64,000 bases of DNA from Saliniramus sp050485405 (GTDB lineage Bacteria; Pseudomonadota; Alphaproteobacteria; Rhizobiales; Beijerinckiaceae). Positions 16,904 to 25,735 of the stretch are shown one piece after another; within the stretch, counting starts at the first letter, position 1, and each line of letters opens with the position of its first letter. The stretch covers positions 16,703 through 80,702 of the forward strand of contig JBJHBI010000010.1 in the NCBI GenBank assembly GCA_050485405.1, given 5' to 3'. The translations under genes and the position numbers were made by a program. The notes beneath the pieces were generated by a model that saw only the letters and a program-made list of their open reading frames with translations, was not told the origin of the DNA and ran no database searches.

Positions 16904-18033
16904 GCCCGCGCCTGCGCGATCTGGCGCAAGCGCATGATGCCCATTTCATGCGCGCGGCGCTCGCCCTCGGCGAACGCAATCTCGGTGCGACCTGCCCGAA
17001 CCCTTCCGTTGGCGCGATCATCGTCGACTACGCCTCCGGTGCGCCCGTGATCGTCTCGCGCGGCATCACCGATGCCGGCGGGCGCCCCCATGCGGAGCGC
17101 GTCGCGATCGATCTGGCTGGCGCGGCTGCGCGCGGCTGCACCATCTACGTCACGCTCGAACCCTGCTCGCATCACGGCAAGACGCCGCCCTGCGCCGAGG
17201 CGATCATCGCCTCTGGGATTGCGCGGGTCGTGACGGCCCTGTCCGATCCCGATCCCCGCGTCGCCGGGCGCGGCCACGGCCTGCTGCGTCAGGCGGGGCT
17301 GCTCGTCACCACCGGGATCGAGGCGCAGGCGGCGGCGCGCAGCCATCGCGGGCACGTGCTACGCGTGACGCAAGGGCGCCCCGCCGTCACGGTCAAGCTC
17401 GCACGCACTGCCGATGGTTATGCCGCAGCCGCCGGCGCCGAGCGGCTGATGATCACCGGTGCGATCGCGAATGACCGCGTCCATCTGATGCGCATGCATG
17501 CCGATGCGATCATGGTGGGCGCCGGCACCGTCGCCGCCGATGATCCGCGTCTCGATGTCCGTCTGCCCGGCCTCGCCTCCCGCTCACCGGTGCGCGTGGT
17601 GATCGACAGCCGGCTCTCCCTCGATCTCGATTCGCGGCTGGTGCGCAGCGCCGGCGATCCGCCGAGCTGGGTGATCACCACGGTGGATGCGCCCGTCGAA
17701 GCCGAGCGACGGCTCGTCGCGGCGGGGCTCGAAGTCATGCGCGTCGGCGCCGACGATGCGGGACGGGTACGGCTCGACGAGGCGCTGCGTCTGCTGGGCG
17801 CGCGCGGCATCACCCGCGTCTTCTGCGAGGGCGGGCCGACCCTGGCCGAAGGCCTCGCACAGGCGCGGCTGATTGACGAAGCCGTGCTCGTCACCGGGAA
17901 GGATCGCCTCGATCAGCCGGGCCTGCGTGCTGTCGGACCGGCACTCGCGCATTATATCGAGGCCAGCATGCAGCCCTTCGCCGAGGACGAGGCGGGGGCG
18001 GACCGGTTTTCATTTTTCGAAAGGAGCGCGTGA
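16900..18033 (+). CDS. ribD: Bifunctional riboflavin deaminase/reductase
   Basis: 377 residues. The N-terminal cytidine-deaminase-like domain has zinc ligands His64 in HAE and Cys89/Cys98 in PCSHHGKTPPC. The C-terminal reductase domain starts near residue 150 (RPAVTVKLARTADGY) and includes FCEGGPTLAEGL. It deaminates the pyrimidine ring and reduces the ribosyl chain in riboflavin synthesis. It overlaps nrdR by four bases and abuts ribE with no gap. No FMN riboswitch is visible. Confidence 0.95.
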   Translation: MSPRLRDLAQAHDAHFMRAALALGERNLGATCPNPSVGAIIVDYASGAPVIVSRGITDAGGRPHAERVAIDLAGAAARGCTIYVTLEPCSHHGKTPPCAEAIIASGIARVVTALSDPDPRVAGRGHGLLRQAGLLVTTGIEAQAAARSHRGHVLRVTQGRPAVTVKLARTADGYAAAAGAERLMITGAIANDRVHLMRMHADAIMVGAGTVAADDPRLDVRLPGLASRSPVRVVIDSRLSLDLDSRLVRSAGDPPSWVITTVDAPVEAERRLVAAGLEVMRVGADDAGRVRLDEALRLLGARGITRVFCEGGPTLAEGLAQARLIDEAVLVTGKDRLDQPGLRAVGPALAHYIEASMQPFAEDEAGADRFSFFERSA

Positions 18034-18657
18034 ATGTTCACGGGCCTCGTCACCGACAAGGGCACCATCGCCGCGATCAGCGACCAGCCGGATCTGCGCC
18101 GGGTGCGGATCCATTCCGCCTATGATGCTGACGGTATCGCGCTCGGCGCCTCCATCGCCTGCAACGGCCCCTGCCTCACCGTGGTCGACAAGGGCGCCCG
18201 CGAGGGTGGCTCCTGGTTCGACGTCGATATCGCCGCGGAGACGCTCGCGCGCACCAATGCCCGCGCCTGGAAGGTGGGCGATGCGCTCAATCTGGAGCGC
18301 TCGCTGAAGATCGGCGACGAGCTGGGCGGGCATATCGTCACCGGCCATGTCGACGGCGTCGCCACCATCGTCGCCCGCGAAGAGGTCACGGCTGCCGGGG
18401 AATGGGGGCCGACGGCGCGTTTCGAGATCGAGGCGCCCGCACCGCTCGCCCGCTTCATCGCCGAGAAAGGCTCGATCTGCCTCGACGGCACGTCGCTGAC
18501 GGTGAACAGCGTCGCGGATAACCGCTTCAGCGTTCTCCTGATCCCCCACACGCTGGCCGTCACCACCTGGGGCGGGCGCAAGGCGGGGGACACGCTCAAT
18601 ATCGAGATCGACCTGATGGCGCGCTATGCCGCGCGGCTGATCGAAGCGAAAGACTGA
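18034..18657 (+). CDS. ribE: Riboflavin synthase, alpha subunit
   Basis: 207 residues with two tandem lumazine-binding barrels. The N-terminal MFTGLV signature, GPCLTVVD in the first repeat and SICLDGTSLTVN in the second mark each barrel. It dismutates two lumazines to riboflavin. ribH and nusB, often next, are absent; the next gene (glk) is convergent after 7 bp. Confidence 0.95.
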   Translation: MFTGLVTDKGTIAAISDQPDLRRVRIHSAYDADGIALGASIACNGPCLTVVDKGAREGGSWFDVDIAAETLARTNARAWKVGDALNLERSLKIGDELGGHIVTGHVDGVATIVAREEVTAAGEWGPTARFEIEAPAPLARFIAEKGSICLDGTSLTVNSVADNRFSVLLIPHTLAVTTWGGRKAGDTLNIEIDLMARYAARLIEAKD

Positions 18658-18664
18658 TCGGTTC

Positions 18665-19687
18665 TCACACGCGCCACAGCCGCTCTCCATAAGCCAGCGC
18701 GAATCGCTGCGGATCGGCGCCGATCCCGGCCATGGCGCGCAGGATGATGGCGTCGTCGAGCATCAGCGCGAGCGGCATCGTGCGCGCGAATGCGGCGACG
18801 GGTTCCTTGGCGGTGAATTGGCGGCGGAACTCGTCCGGGTCGATCAGGCGCGCGAGCGCATGCACGACGCCGCCGCGCAGGAAGACACCGCCGGTCGCGC
18901 CGAAAGCGAGGGCGAGATCGCCGGCGGTGCGCGCGAGAAGCTTCAGGAAGATACGTGCACTCGCCGCCGCATGCGGATCAGTACCGGCGAGCGCCGCCTC
19001 GGCGATCTGCGGCGGCGAGATCGCATCAGCATCACCGGAATCGATGCCGAAATCCGGGGCGAGCGCGGCATGGAGCCGTGTCAGGCCGGGGCCGCAGAGC
19101 AGGGTCTCGGCGGTGACGCGCCCGTGCTGACGCGCGATGCGCGGCCAATAGGCGTCGTCTTCCGGATCCTGCGGGCCGATCCCGACATGACCGCCTTCAC
19201 CGGGAAGCGGCAGAAAGACATCACCGCAATGCGCGAGCGCCGCGACGCCGAGCCCGGTGCCGGGGCCGAGCACGAGTTTCGGCCCGCGCCCGGGCACGAT
19301 TGTCGGTCCGACCGGCGAGACATCCGCTTCCCCGATGAAGGCGAGGGCCAGCGCCGCCGCCTCGAAATCGTTGAGGAGCAGGCCCTGTTCGAGCCCGCAG
19401 GCCTGCGCGATCGCCGGTCCGTCGAAATGCCAGGGCGCATTGGTGAGCCGCGCCTGCCGCCCGGTGACGGGGCCGGCGGCGCAGATGATCGCGGCACGCG
19501 GGCGCACATCCCCGCAGGCGGCGACCGCCTCGCTCAGCGCTTCCTCCGGACGCGCATGTGCGGCGGTGGCGAGCTTGGTGACGAGGCGCGGCGGATCACC
19601 CGGTGCGCGGGTGAGCGCGAAACGGGCATTGGTGCCGCCGATATCGGCGACGATGAGCGGATGCGCGATGGCGGTCGGAGCGTTCAT
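18665..19687 (-). CDS. glk: Glucokinase
   Basis: 340 residues of the bacterial Glk family (not ROK). The phosphate-binding block IVADIGGTNARFAL is near the N-terminus. GPGTGLGVAAL and PGEGGHVGIGP match the second phosphate and sugar sites. It phosphorylates glucose for the Entner-Doudoroff or related route. It is the third gene on the minus strand after the histidine kinase and rpoN, 56 bp downstream of rpoN. Confidence 0.92.
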   Translation of the reverse strand: MNAPTAIAHPLIVADIGGTNARFALTRAPGDPPRLVTKLATAAHARPEEALSEAVAACGDVRPRAAIICAAGPVTGRQARLTNAPWHFDGPAIAQACGLEQGLLLNDFEAAALALAFIGEADVSPVGPTIVPGRGPKLVLGPGTGLGVAALAHCGDVFLPLPGEGGHVGIGPQDPEDDAYWPRIARQHGRVTAETLLCGPGLTRLHAALAPDFGIDSGDADAISPPQIAEAALAGTDPHAAASARIFLKLLARTAGDLALAFGATGGVFLRGGVVHALARLIDPDEFRRQFTAKEPVAAFARTMPLALMLDDAIILRAMAGIGADPQRFALAYGERLWRV

Positions 19688-19743
19688 GCCCGCAACGATA
19701 CGGCAGGCGCCCCGCTGGTGTGAAGGGGCGATCCGCCGATGCC

Positions 19744-21351
19744 TCAGCCCGCCTTCAGGCGACGGCGCTCGATCGAGGAGGGGATGCGCAGGGATTCACG
19801 GTACTTCGCCACCGTGCGCCGGGCGATATCGACGCCCTGCCCCTTCAGGGCCTTGACGATGGCGTCGTCGGAGAGGATGCGTGCGGGATCTTCCTGGTCG
19901 ATCATCTGCTTGATGCGATGGCGCACGGCTTCCGCCGAATGGGCGTCCTCGCCGGCAGCCCCCGGGATCGCGGCGGTGAAGAAGTATTTCATTTCGAACA
20001 CGCCCCGGCTGGTGCCGATCGACTTGTTCGAGGTGACCCGCGAGACGGTCGATTCGTGCATGCCGATCGCATCCGCCACGGTCTTCAGATTGAGCGGGCG
20101 CAGACCCGCCACCCCATGGGCGAAGAAGGCGTCCTGCTGGCGCACGATCTCGGAGGCGACCTTGACGATGGTGCGCGCGCGCTGGTCGAGGGAGCGGGTC
20201 AGCCAATGGGCGTTCTGCAGGCATTCGCCGACATAGGCCTTCTCGGCTTCCGTGCGCGCCGCCGCCGAGACGCGCGCGTAATAACTCTGGTTCATCAGCA
20301 CGCGCGGCAGGGTCTGCGGGTTGAGATCGACGAGCCAGGTCCCGTCGGGCGCCGCGCGCACGAACACGTCCGGGATCAGGATCTCCGCCGGCGCACCGCC
20401 GAAGGCGCGGCCCGGTTTCGGATCGAGAGCGCGCAGCTCGGCGATCATCTCGGCGAGATCGGCGTCATCGACCCCGCAAAGCCGCCTCAAAGCCGCGAGA
20501 TCGCGCTTGGCGAGCAGATCGAGATGGGAGAGCAGTGCCTCCATGCAGGGATCATAGCGGTTGCGTTCGCGCAATTGCAGCGCGAGGCATTCCGCGAGAT
20601 CGCGCGCGCCGATCCCCGTCGGCTCGAAGCTCTGGACCACCTCCAGAATGGCGGCGACCTGCGAGGGCGGCACCGACAGCCGGTCGGCGATCGCCTCGAT
20701 GCCATCGGTGAGATAGCCCGCTTCGTCGATCGCATCGATGATGAATTGCCCGATCAGCCGCCCGCGCGGATCAGGCACGGCGAGATCGAGCTGGGCGAGG
20801 AGATGATCGCGCAGGCTCACCTCGCGGGTGAGATTGCGCTCGAGCCCTTCATCGTCCTCGAAGGATCCGCCGGCACCCACACCGTTCCACATGCCCTGCG
20901 ACAGCGCGAGCTCGTCGCCCCCGGACATGGGTGTCTCGCCGGGATTTTCGTTCTGGAAGACGTTTTCGAGGGAAGTGTCGAGCGCGCTCTCGATGGTCGA
21001 GCGCTCCGGCGCCATATCGGCGGCGAGCCACGGATCGGGCGCGCCTTCGCCCTCGCCCTCGGTGCCGTCACCGCCCGGATCGCTGCCGCCATCGCCGCCG
21101 TCGGAATCAGCCGAGAAGGCCGATGAGGGCTCCTCGGCGCGATCGGCCTCCGGCGCATCGCCGGACGTGCCGTCGCTCTCGTCGCGTTCGAGAAGGGGGT
21201 TGCGTTCGAGCTCGGCCTCGACATAGGCCACCAGATCGAGATGCGACAATTGCAGCAGCTTGATCGCCTGCAGCAATTGGGGCGTCATCACGAGCGACTG
21301 CCCCTGGCGCAGCTCCATGCGCGGTGCCATACCCCTAGGCGCGATACTCAT
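19744..21351 (-). CDS. rpoN: RNA polymerase sigma-54 factor
   Basis: 535 residues. Region I is Gln/Leu-rich (LRQGQSLVMTPQLLQAIKLL, near residue 14). An acidic region II of about residues 55-110 follows. The C-terminal RpoN box is ARRTVAKYRESL near residue 515. HTH block: MHESTVSRVTSNKS. It directs enhancer-dependent transcription from -24/-12 promoters. Its usual partners hpf and ptsN are at 2.3-3.4 kb, so the classic rpoN-hpf-ptsN cluster is split. Confidence 0.96.
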   Translation of the reverse strand: MSIAPRGMAPRMELRQGQSLVMTPQLLQAIKLLQLSHLDLVAYVEAELERNPLLERDESDGTSGDAPEADRAEEPSSAFSADSDGGDGGSDPGGDGTEGEGEGAPDPWLAADMAPERSTIESALDTSLENVFQNENPGETPMSGGDELALSQGMWNGVGAGGSFEDDEGLERNLTREVSLRDHLLAQLDLAVPDPRGRLIGQFIIDAIDEAGYLTDGIEAIADRLSVPPSQVAAILEVVQSFEPTGIGARDLAECLALQLRERNRYDPCMEALLSHLDLLAKRDLAALRRLCGVDDADLAEMIAELRALDPKPGRAFGGAPAEILIPDVFVRAAPDGTWLVDLNPQTLPRVLMNQSYYARVSAAARTEAEKAYVGECLQNAHWLTRSLDQRARTIVKVASEIVRQQDAFFAHGVAGLRPLNLKTVADAIGMHESTVSRVTSNKSIGTSRGVFEMKYFFTAAIPGAAGEDAHSAEAVRHRIKQMIDQEDPARILSDDAIVKALKGQGVDIARRTVAKYRESLRIPSSIERRRLKAG

Positions 21352-21426
21352 CGATACCCCGTCGGCTCCGGTTTCAATCGCGGCGGCGACACTACCGGCA
21401 TGGTTCTTGCATCATTTCGTTGAGCA

Positions 21427-21455
21427 TTCGTACCGCGTCTGACGGCATTCGTCAA
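21427..21455 (-). promoter_or_regulatory. Candidate sigma70 promoter for rpoN
   Basis: On the minus strand TTGACG (21455-21450) and TACGAA (21432-21427) are separated by exactly 17 bp, about 76 bp before the rpoN ATG. This suggests rpoN has its own promoter in the 151-bp gap after the kinase gene. Confidence 0.4.
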
Positions 21456-21502
21456 AGACGTATCGGGGAAAGTGCGGATCGAGGCGGCGGGGCGCCTGCC
21501 GG

Positions 21503-24500
21503 TCAACCGGCGACGACGCGGGCAGGCGGGAAGACGACTTCCGCGAGCGTTCCCTCGTCCTTGCGGGACGTGATGCGCAGGCTGCCCTGATTCGCCTCGA
21601 CCAGCGCCTTCGTCAGCGGCAGGCCGAGCCCGGTTCCGCCCGCCTTGCGGGTCGTGGCGAGTTGGCGGAACGGTTCGAGCGCGGCGGCGATCTCGCCCTC
21701 GTTCATGCCGATGCCGGTATCGCGCACCCGGAAGATCACGTCCCCCTGGTTGCCCCGCGCCGTCGAGACGATGACCTGCCCGCCCGCATCGGTGAACTTC
21801 ACCGCGTTCGAGAGAAGGTTGATCACGATCTGCCGCATCGCACGTTCGTCGACGAGGACGGGCGGCAGCCGATCGGCGAAGGAGGTGCGCAGGACGATGC
21901 GCTCGCGCGCGGCTTCGGGCTGCATCATCGCGACGCCCGAATTGACGAGATCGTTGAGCAGGACGGGGGTGAAGTTCAGCTCCATCCGGCCCGCCTCGAT
22001 CTTGGCGAGATCGAGCAGATCGTTGACGAGGCTGATCACGTGTTCGCCCGAGGCGTGGATATCGGTGAGGTAGTCGCGGTAGCGCTCGTTGCCGACGGGG
22101 CCGAAGCGCTCGTCGAGCATCACTTCGGCAAAGCCGATGATGGCGTTGAGCGGGGTGCGGACCTCGTGGCTGATCCGGGCCAGAAACTCCGATTTCTGGG
22201 CGCTGGCCGCCTCCGCCGTCCGGCGCGCGGCGACGAGTTCGTTCTCGGTCTGCTTGAAGGCGGTCATGTCGCGCAGGACGGCGCAGAATTTGCGGTCGAG
22301 CCCCTCGCCCACGGTTCCCAGCGTCATGAAGAGCGGGATGGCGCCGCCCTGGCGCACGCGCCCGAGCACTTCGCAGCCGTCATTGAGGACGCTGCGCATT
22401 CCGTCATCGCGCATCGCGGCGAGATATTCGAGCGCGCTGACATGGCTCTCGGTTTCGAGCAGTTGCGTGAGGCCCTCGCCGGCGATTTCGCGCTGGTCGT
22501 AGCCGAACAATGCCTCAGCCGCCCGGTTGAGCGACAGGATACGGCCGCTCTGGTCGAGGACGACGATTCCGTCCGTTGCCGTATCGAGGATCGCCGTCTG
22601 CTCGCGCAGGCGTTCCTCGCGCGCGGCGAGATCGGCCTCGAGGGCGCGCAGGCGCTCCACCGGATCGGTCTCTGCGATCTTGCGCAGCATCAGCATCGAG
22701 GCGGGATAGCCGAGCCAATCGACCGTCGTCAGGCGGATCTCGACCGCGACAGAGGCGCCGTTCCGGCTCGCGATGATCAGCGGGGCGGTGCTCTCCTGCG
22801 CCGCCTCGGTCAGGGCAGCCGGGCGGGCCTGGAACAGGCGGGCGAGGCCACCGGCCTCCATGAAGGCCGCGAGATCGCCGTAGCCGAGGAGATCGAGCAG
22901 ATAACGGTTGACGAAGAGCGCATCCTCGCCGCGATGCACGACGACGCCGGCGGGCAGACGATCGAGCACGGCGCGTATATCGGGGGTGCGGTCGTTCGCG
23001 GCGGCGATGATCACCGGCGCCGATCCGCCCGTATGGCCGCCGCCGAGCCTGCCGCCTACCCGCGCCGGAGTTGCGCTCTGGGCACCGTCCTCTCCGGCGG
23101 TCTCGCCGGGATTGACTTCCTCCGCCGGGGCTTCGCCAGTTTCCGGATCGTCGCCGGCGAAACGCGCGCCGAGGGCCTTGGCGATCTCGCGGAAGGCGTT
23201 GCGCTCCTCGACGGAGAGCGGAGCGGGCCGTGGCCCGTCGGCCGCCCTCGCTTCTTCTGCGGACCCGGTTTCTGCATCCGGTTGCGATGCTTCGTCGGCT
23301 TGCGATATGGGCTCGGACGGAGAGCCGGGCGTCTCGTCATCTCCCGGCTGATGCGCCCCGATATCCGCTTTCTGCACGTCGCTCGGCGCTGATTCAGGCG
23401 CGGCGGCTTCATCGTCGGCAGTAGCGTCGTCGACGATCCGCAGAGGCGGCGCCGCATCGCCGAGGCGCCCCCCGATGCGCGTGGCGAGACCGGCCATCAG
23501 CATCACCGATCCCGACGCGTAGCGTTCCTGCGAGGCGGCGGATGTTTCCGCTTGCAGCGCGTGCGCGCGCGCAGCTTCCGCGAATTCGCCCGCGCCGAGT
23601 GACGCCGTAATCGCGACCGGTTCCGCAGGCGCATCGAGCGCTTGCGCGCTCACCCCTTGCTCATGCTGGTCTTGCGCATGCTCTTCTTGCGCACTCTCTT
23701 CTTGTACATTCTCTTGCCGCGCAGGGGCTACTTCCGCAGGCTCTTCCTGCGCCGGCTCTTCCTGCAAGCCGCTCTCTTGCTCGACGCCCTCTTGCTCTGC
23801 GCTCTCATGCGAAGGCTGCGGCTGCGCTTGCGCCGATGCATCCTCCATCACAGGTCCCTCAGCCGGGCCCTCCACCGGCTCGGGAACCAGCGTGGCGAGG
23901 GGTGCCGGGATGATTGGCTCGTCGGATGCCGTCTCGGTCGACACGGCCTCGGTCGACGCGATCTCGCCTTCCGGCTCCGCTGCGGCGTCCTGCGGCTGCG
24001 GCAACAGCATCGCCCAGTCGCCCCTGATGTCGGGGCGGGCAATGCCGAACCCGCGATAGGCGCCCTCGCGCCCCGCCGCGCCGGGAGCAGGGAAGCCGGC
24101 GAAATCGACGGCGACGGCAAAGCCGCCCTCCGCCTTCCAGAAGATCCGGCGCCCCGAGAAGGTCTCCCGCCGGGCGATCAGCTCGAGAACGATATCCTTG
24201 GGATCGAAAGCCAGCGCGTCGGGCTCGGTGACATCGAGAATATCGGCCAGCCTCCGCCCCACGATCTGCGCGCTCGATGCGCCGACGGCAGAAGCGAGAT
24301 CACCGCTGATCCGGGTGATCGAACCGCCCGTGTCGCATTCCCAGAGGAAGCGCACGGGGGCCGACGGGACCGGTGATTCGGCCTCGCGCGGCGCCTGCGC
24401 CGGGGAAACCGCATCTTCGGGTTGCTCTTCGACCTGCGGCGGCGGGGCCTGTCGACCGGGGCGACGGATCTGGGGAATGCGGTCGACGAAGGTGAGCACG

Positions 24501-24856
24501 AGCGCGGTGCTGCCATCGGGCATGGAGATACGGCGCAGGGCGCAGGTCGTCAGCGGCGCGAGGGTGCTCGTCTCGAAGCGGATCTTCTCGAACCTCTTGC
24601 CGGTCACGGGCGCTTCGCTGCGAGCCAGGGCCTCTATACGCCGCGCGGCCGGAAGCGAGGGGTCGATGCGTCCGTCGGGGGCGATCACGATCGCGCTCGC
24701 GAGCGCGCCGGTCCGATCACTCGACCAGAGCAGCCGCAGCGGGTCCGCAGCAAAGACGAGCGCGGCGACCCCCGGTGCCAGCAAGGGGGCGAGATCCGGT
24801 TCGCGGCCCATCAGCGCGATGGCTTCGTCGATCTCTTCGAAGGTCACCCGGAACAC
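21503..24856 (-). CDS. PAS-domain sensor histidine kinase, PleC/DivJ/PdhS type
   Basis: 1117 residues with no clear membrane segment. N-terminal and central PAS-like regions are followed by an Ala/Glu/Gln-rich disordered stretch (about residues 300-560). Two more PAS segments come next (KIAETDPVERL onward, with ATDGIVVLDQSGRI). The HisKA H-box is SHEVRTPLNAIIGFAEVM with His897. The HATPase has NLLSNAVKFT, DTGIGM and GGTGLGLPLTKALVE. The IIGFAEVM form of the H-box is characteristic of DivJ/PleC/PdhS kinases that act on DivK. PdhS is likewise a large cytoplasmic kinase with a long N-terminus. The partner is inferred. No receiver domain is present. Confidence 0.8.
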   Translation of the reverse strand: MFRVTFEEIDEAIALMGREPDLAPLLAPGVAALVFAADPLRLLWSSDRTGALASAIVIAPDGRIDPSLPAARRIEALARSEAPVTGKRFEKIRFETSTLAPLTTCALRRISMPDGSTALVLTFVDRIPQIRRPGRQAPPPQVEEQPEDAVSPAQAPREAESPVPSAPVRFLWECDTGGSITRISGDLASAVGASSAQIVGRRLADILDVTEPDALAFDPKDIVLELIARRETFSGRRIFWKAEGGFAVAVDFAGFPAPGAAGREGAYRGFGIARPDIRGDWAMLLPQPQDAAAEPEGEIASTEAVSTETASDEPIIPAPLATLVPEPVEGPAEGPVMEDASAQAQPQPSHESAEQEGVEQESGLQEEPAQEEPAEVAPARQENVQEESAQEEHAQDQHEQGVSAQALDAPAEPVAITASLGAGEFAEAARAHALQAETSAASQERYASGSVMLMAGLATRIGGRLGDAAPPLRIVDDATADDEAAAPESAPSDVQKADIGAHQPGDDETPGSPSEPISQADEASQPDAETGSAEEARAADGPRPAPLSVEERNAFREIAKALGARFAGDDPETGEAPAEEVNPGETAGEDGAQSATPARVGGRLGGGHTGGSAPVIIAAANDRTPDIRAVLDRLPAGVVVHRGEDALFVNRYLLDLLGYGDLAAFMEAGGLARLFQARPAALTEAAQESTAPLIIASRNGASVAVEIRLTTVDWLGYPASMLMLRKIAETDPVERLRALEADLAAREERLREQTAILDTATDGIVVLDQSGRILSLNRAAEALFGYDQREIAGEGLTQLLETESHVSALEYLAAMRDDGMRSVLNDGCEVLGRVRQGGAIPLFMTLGTVGEGLDRKFCAVLRDMTAFKQTENELVAARRTAEAASAQKSEFLARISHEVRTPLNAIIGFAEVMLDERFGPVGNERYRDYLTDIHASGEHVISLVNDLLDLAKIEAGRMELNFTPVLLNDLVNSGVAMMQPEAARERIVLRTSFADRLPPVLVDERAMRQIVINLLSNAVKFTDAGGQVIVSTARGNQGDVIFRVRDTGIGMNEGEIAAALEPFRQLATTRKAGGTGLGLPLTKALVEANQGSLRITSRKDEGTLAEVVFPPARVVAG
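23640..23830 (-). repeat. Gln/Glu-rich degenerate repeats inside the kinase gene
   Basis: This stretch encodes short imperfect units such as QEEPAQEEPAE and QEESAQEEHAQ. It is low-complexity coding DNA in the disordered linker of the kinase, a site expected to vary in length between strains. Confidence 0.7.
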
Positions 24857-24877
24857 CTTAAAATTGCGCTTCCTACG

Positions 24878-24892
24878 TTCACCAATGATTAA
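24878..24892 (-). promoter_or_regulatory. Near-consensus CtrA-like box upstream of the PAS kinase
   Basis: Plus-strand TTCA-N7-TTAA (24878-24892) followed by CC is one mismatch from TTAA-N7-TTAA. It lies 21 bp before the kinase start, close enough to block or direct its transcription. Confidence 0.3.
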
Positions 24893-24968
24893 CCGATCCC
24901 GACTCGGAACGCATCCCTGTTAGCGCGGGTAACCTTACATCAACCTTAATGAGCCGGCGATACGGCGG

Positions 24969-25005
24969 TTGATTTTGCAGTGCACAATGTATATATTGCG
25001 TCGCA
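24969..25005 (+). promoter_or_regulatory. Phasin promoter with two TGC-N3-GCA operators
   Basis: TTGATT (24969-24974) and TATATT (24992-24997) are spaced 17 bp, a good sigma70 promoter. TGC-AGT-GCA (24976-24984) lies in the spacer and TGC-GTC-GCA (24997-25005) overlaps the end of the -10. The two are 21 bp apart, two helical turns. PhaR repressors of PHA metabolism bind CTGC-N3-GCAG-type sites, so this is a candidate PhaR operator pair. Confidence 0.55.
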
Positions 25006-25102
25006 ATAACACGGCGGCGCGCGACGTGCGCCCGGCGCGGTCTCGACGTTTGACCGAGAAGGCGTGATGATGAGCCGCCCCGTGTTCGACAAGGAGGATA
25101 TC

Positions 25103-25558
25103 ATGACCGACAAGACCCCCAAGCTCGAAGTCCCCGCCGAAATGCGCGAATTCGCCGAGCGCAGCATCGACCAGGCCCGCAAGGCCATGGACGGCTTCGT
25201 CTCCGCCGCGATGAAGGCGATCGACACGTTCGAGGGTTCCACCTCGACCGCCGGCACCAGCATGAAGGACATGCGTCACAAGACCTTCAGCTATGCCGAG
25301 CAGAACCTCAAGGCGGCCTTCGACCACGCCCAGAAGCTGGTCAAGGCGAAGGATCCCACCGAAGCGATGAAGCTTCAGGCGGAATTCATGCAGAGCCAGT
25401 TCGCCGCCATGCAGAAGCAGATGCAGGATTTCGGCGAAGTCGCCAAAACCGGCATGACCGAGGCGCAGAAGACGATGACGGAAGCGTCGAAGACCATGAC
25501 GCAGAACGTCACCGCCGCCACCAAGGCAGCGACCGAAGCGGCTCAGCCGAAGAAGTAA
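25103..25558 (+). CDS. Phasin family protein
   Basis: 151 residues from ATG 25103, chosen because a near-perfect AAGGAGGA Shine-Dalgarno precedes it. It is amphipathic, helical, and rich in Ala, Lys and Met, with KLEVPAEMREFAERSIDQAR at the N-terminus, the usual phasin_2 entry. ERSIDQARKAMDGFVSAAMK and later ATKAATEAA repeats fit a granule-coating helix. Phasins cover polyhydroxyalkanoate granules. A second phasin-like gene follows 177 bp downstream. Confidence 0.88.
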   Translation: MTDKTPKLEVPAEMREFAERSIDQARKAMDGFVSAAMKAIDTFEGSTSTAGTSMKDMRHKTFSYAEQNLKAAFDHAQKLVKAKDPTEAMKLQAEFMQSQFAAMQKQMQDFGEVAKTGMTEAQKTMTEASKTMTQNVTAATKAATEAAQPKK

Positions 25559-25588
25559 GTGCATTGCGCGCATCTGCGCGCTTCGACC

Positions 25589-25617
25589 GGGCGCGGCGAA
25601 GATTCTTCGCTGCGCCC
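25589..25617 (+). repeat. Hairpin between the phasin genes
   Basis: 25589-25600 pairs with 25606-25617 over 12 bp with one G-U wobble and a 5-nt loop. No T-run follows. It may trim or partly terminate the phasin transcript. Confidence 0.55.
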
Positions 25618-25735
25618 GCCGCTCATCCGCCGTATGGAATGCCGGCCTGCGAGAACCGCATGAACCGGCGCCGCGTCACGGCGGGTCGTTGTGAAACGGC
25701 CGGATGTCGGCCGCATCGGACAGGACAGGCAGATC

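Noticed and set aside
23640..23830. Short repeats suggesting a CRISPR array
   Set aside because: Units are short, irregular and stay in the kinase reading frame; no constant repeat with unique spacers.
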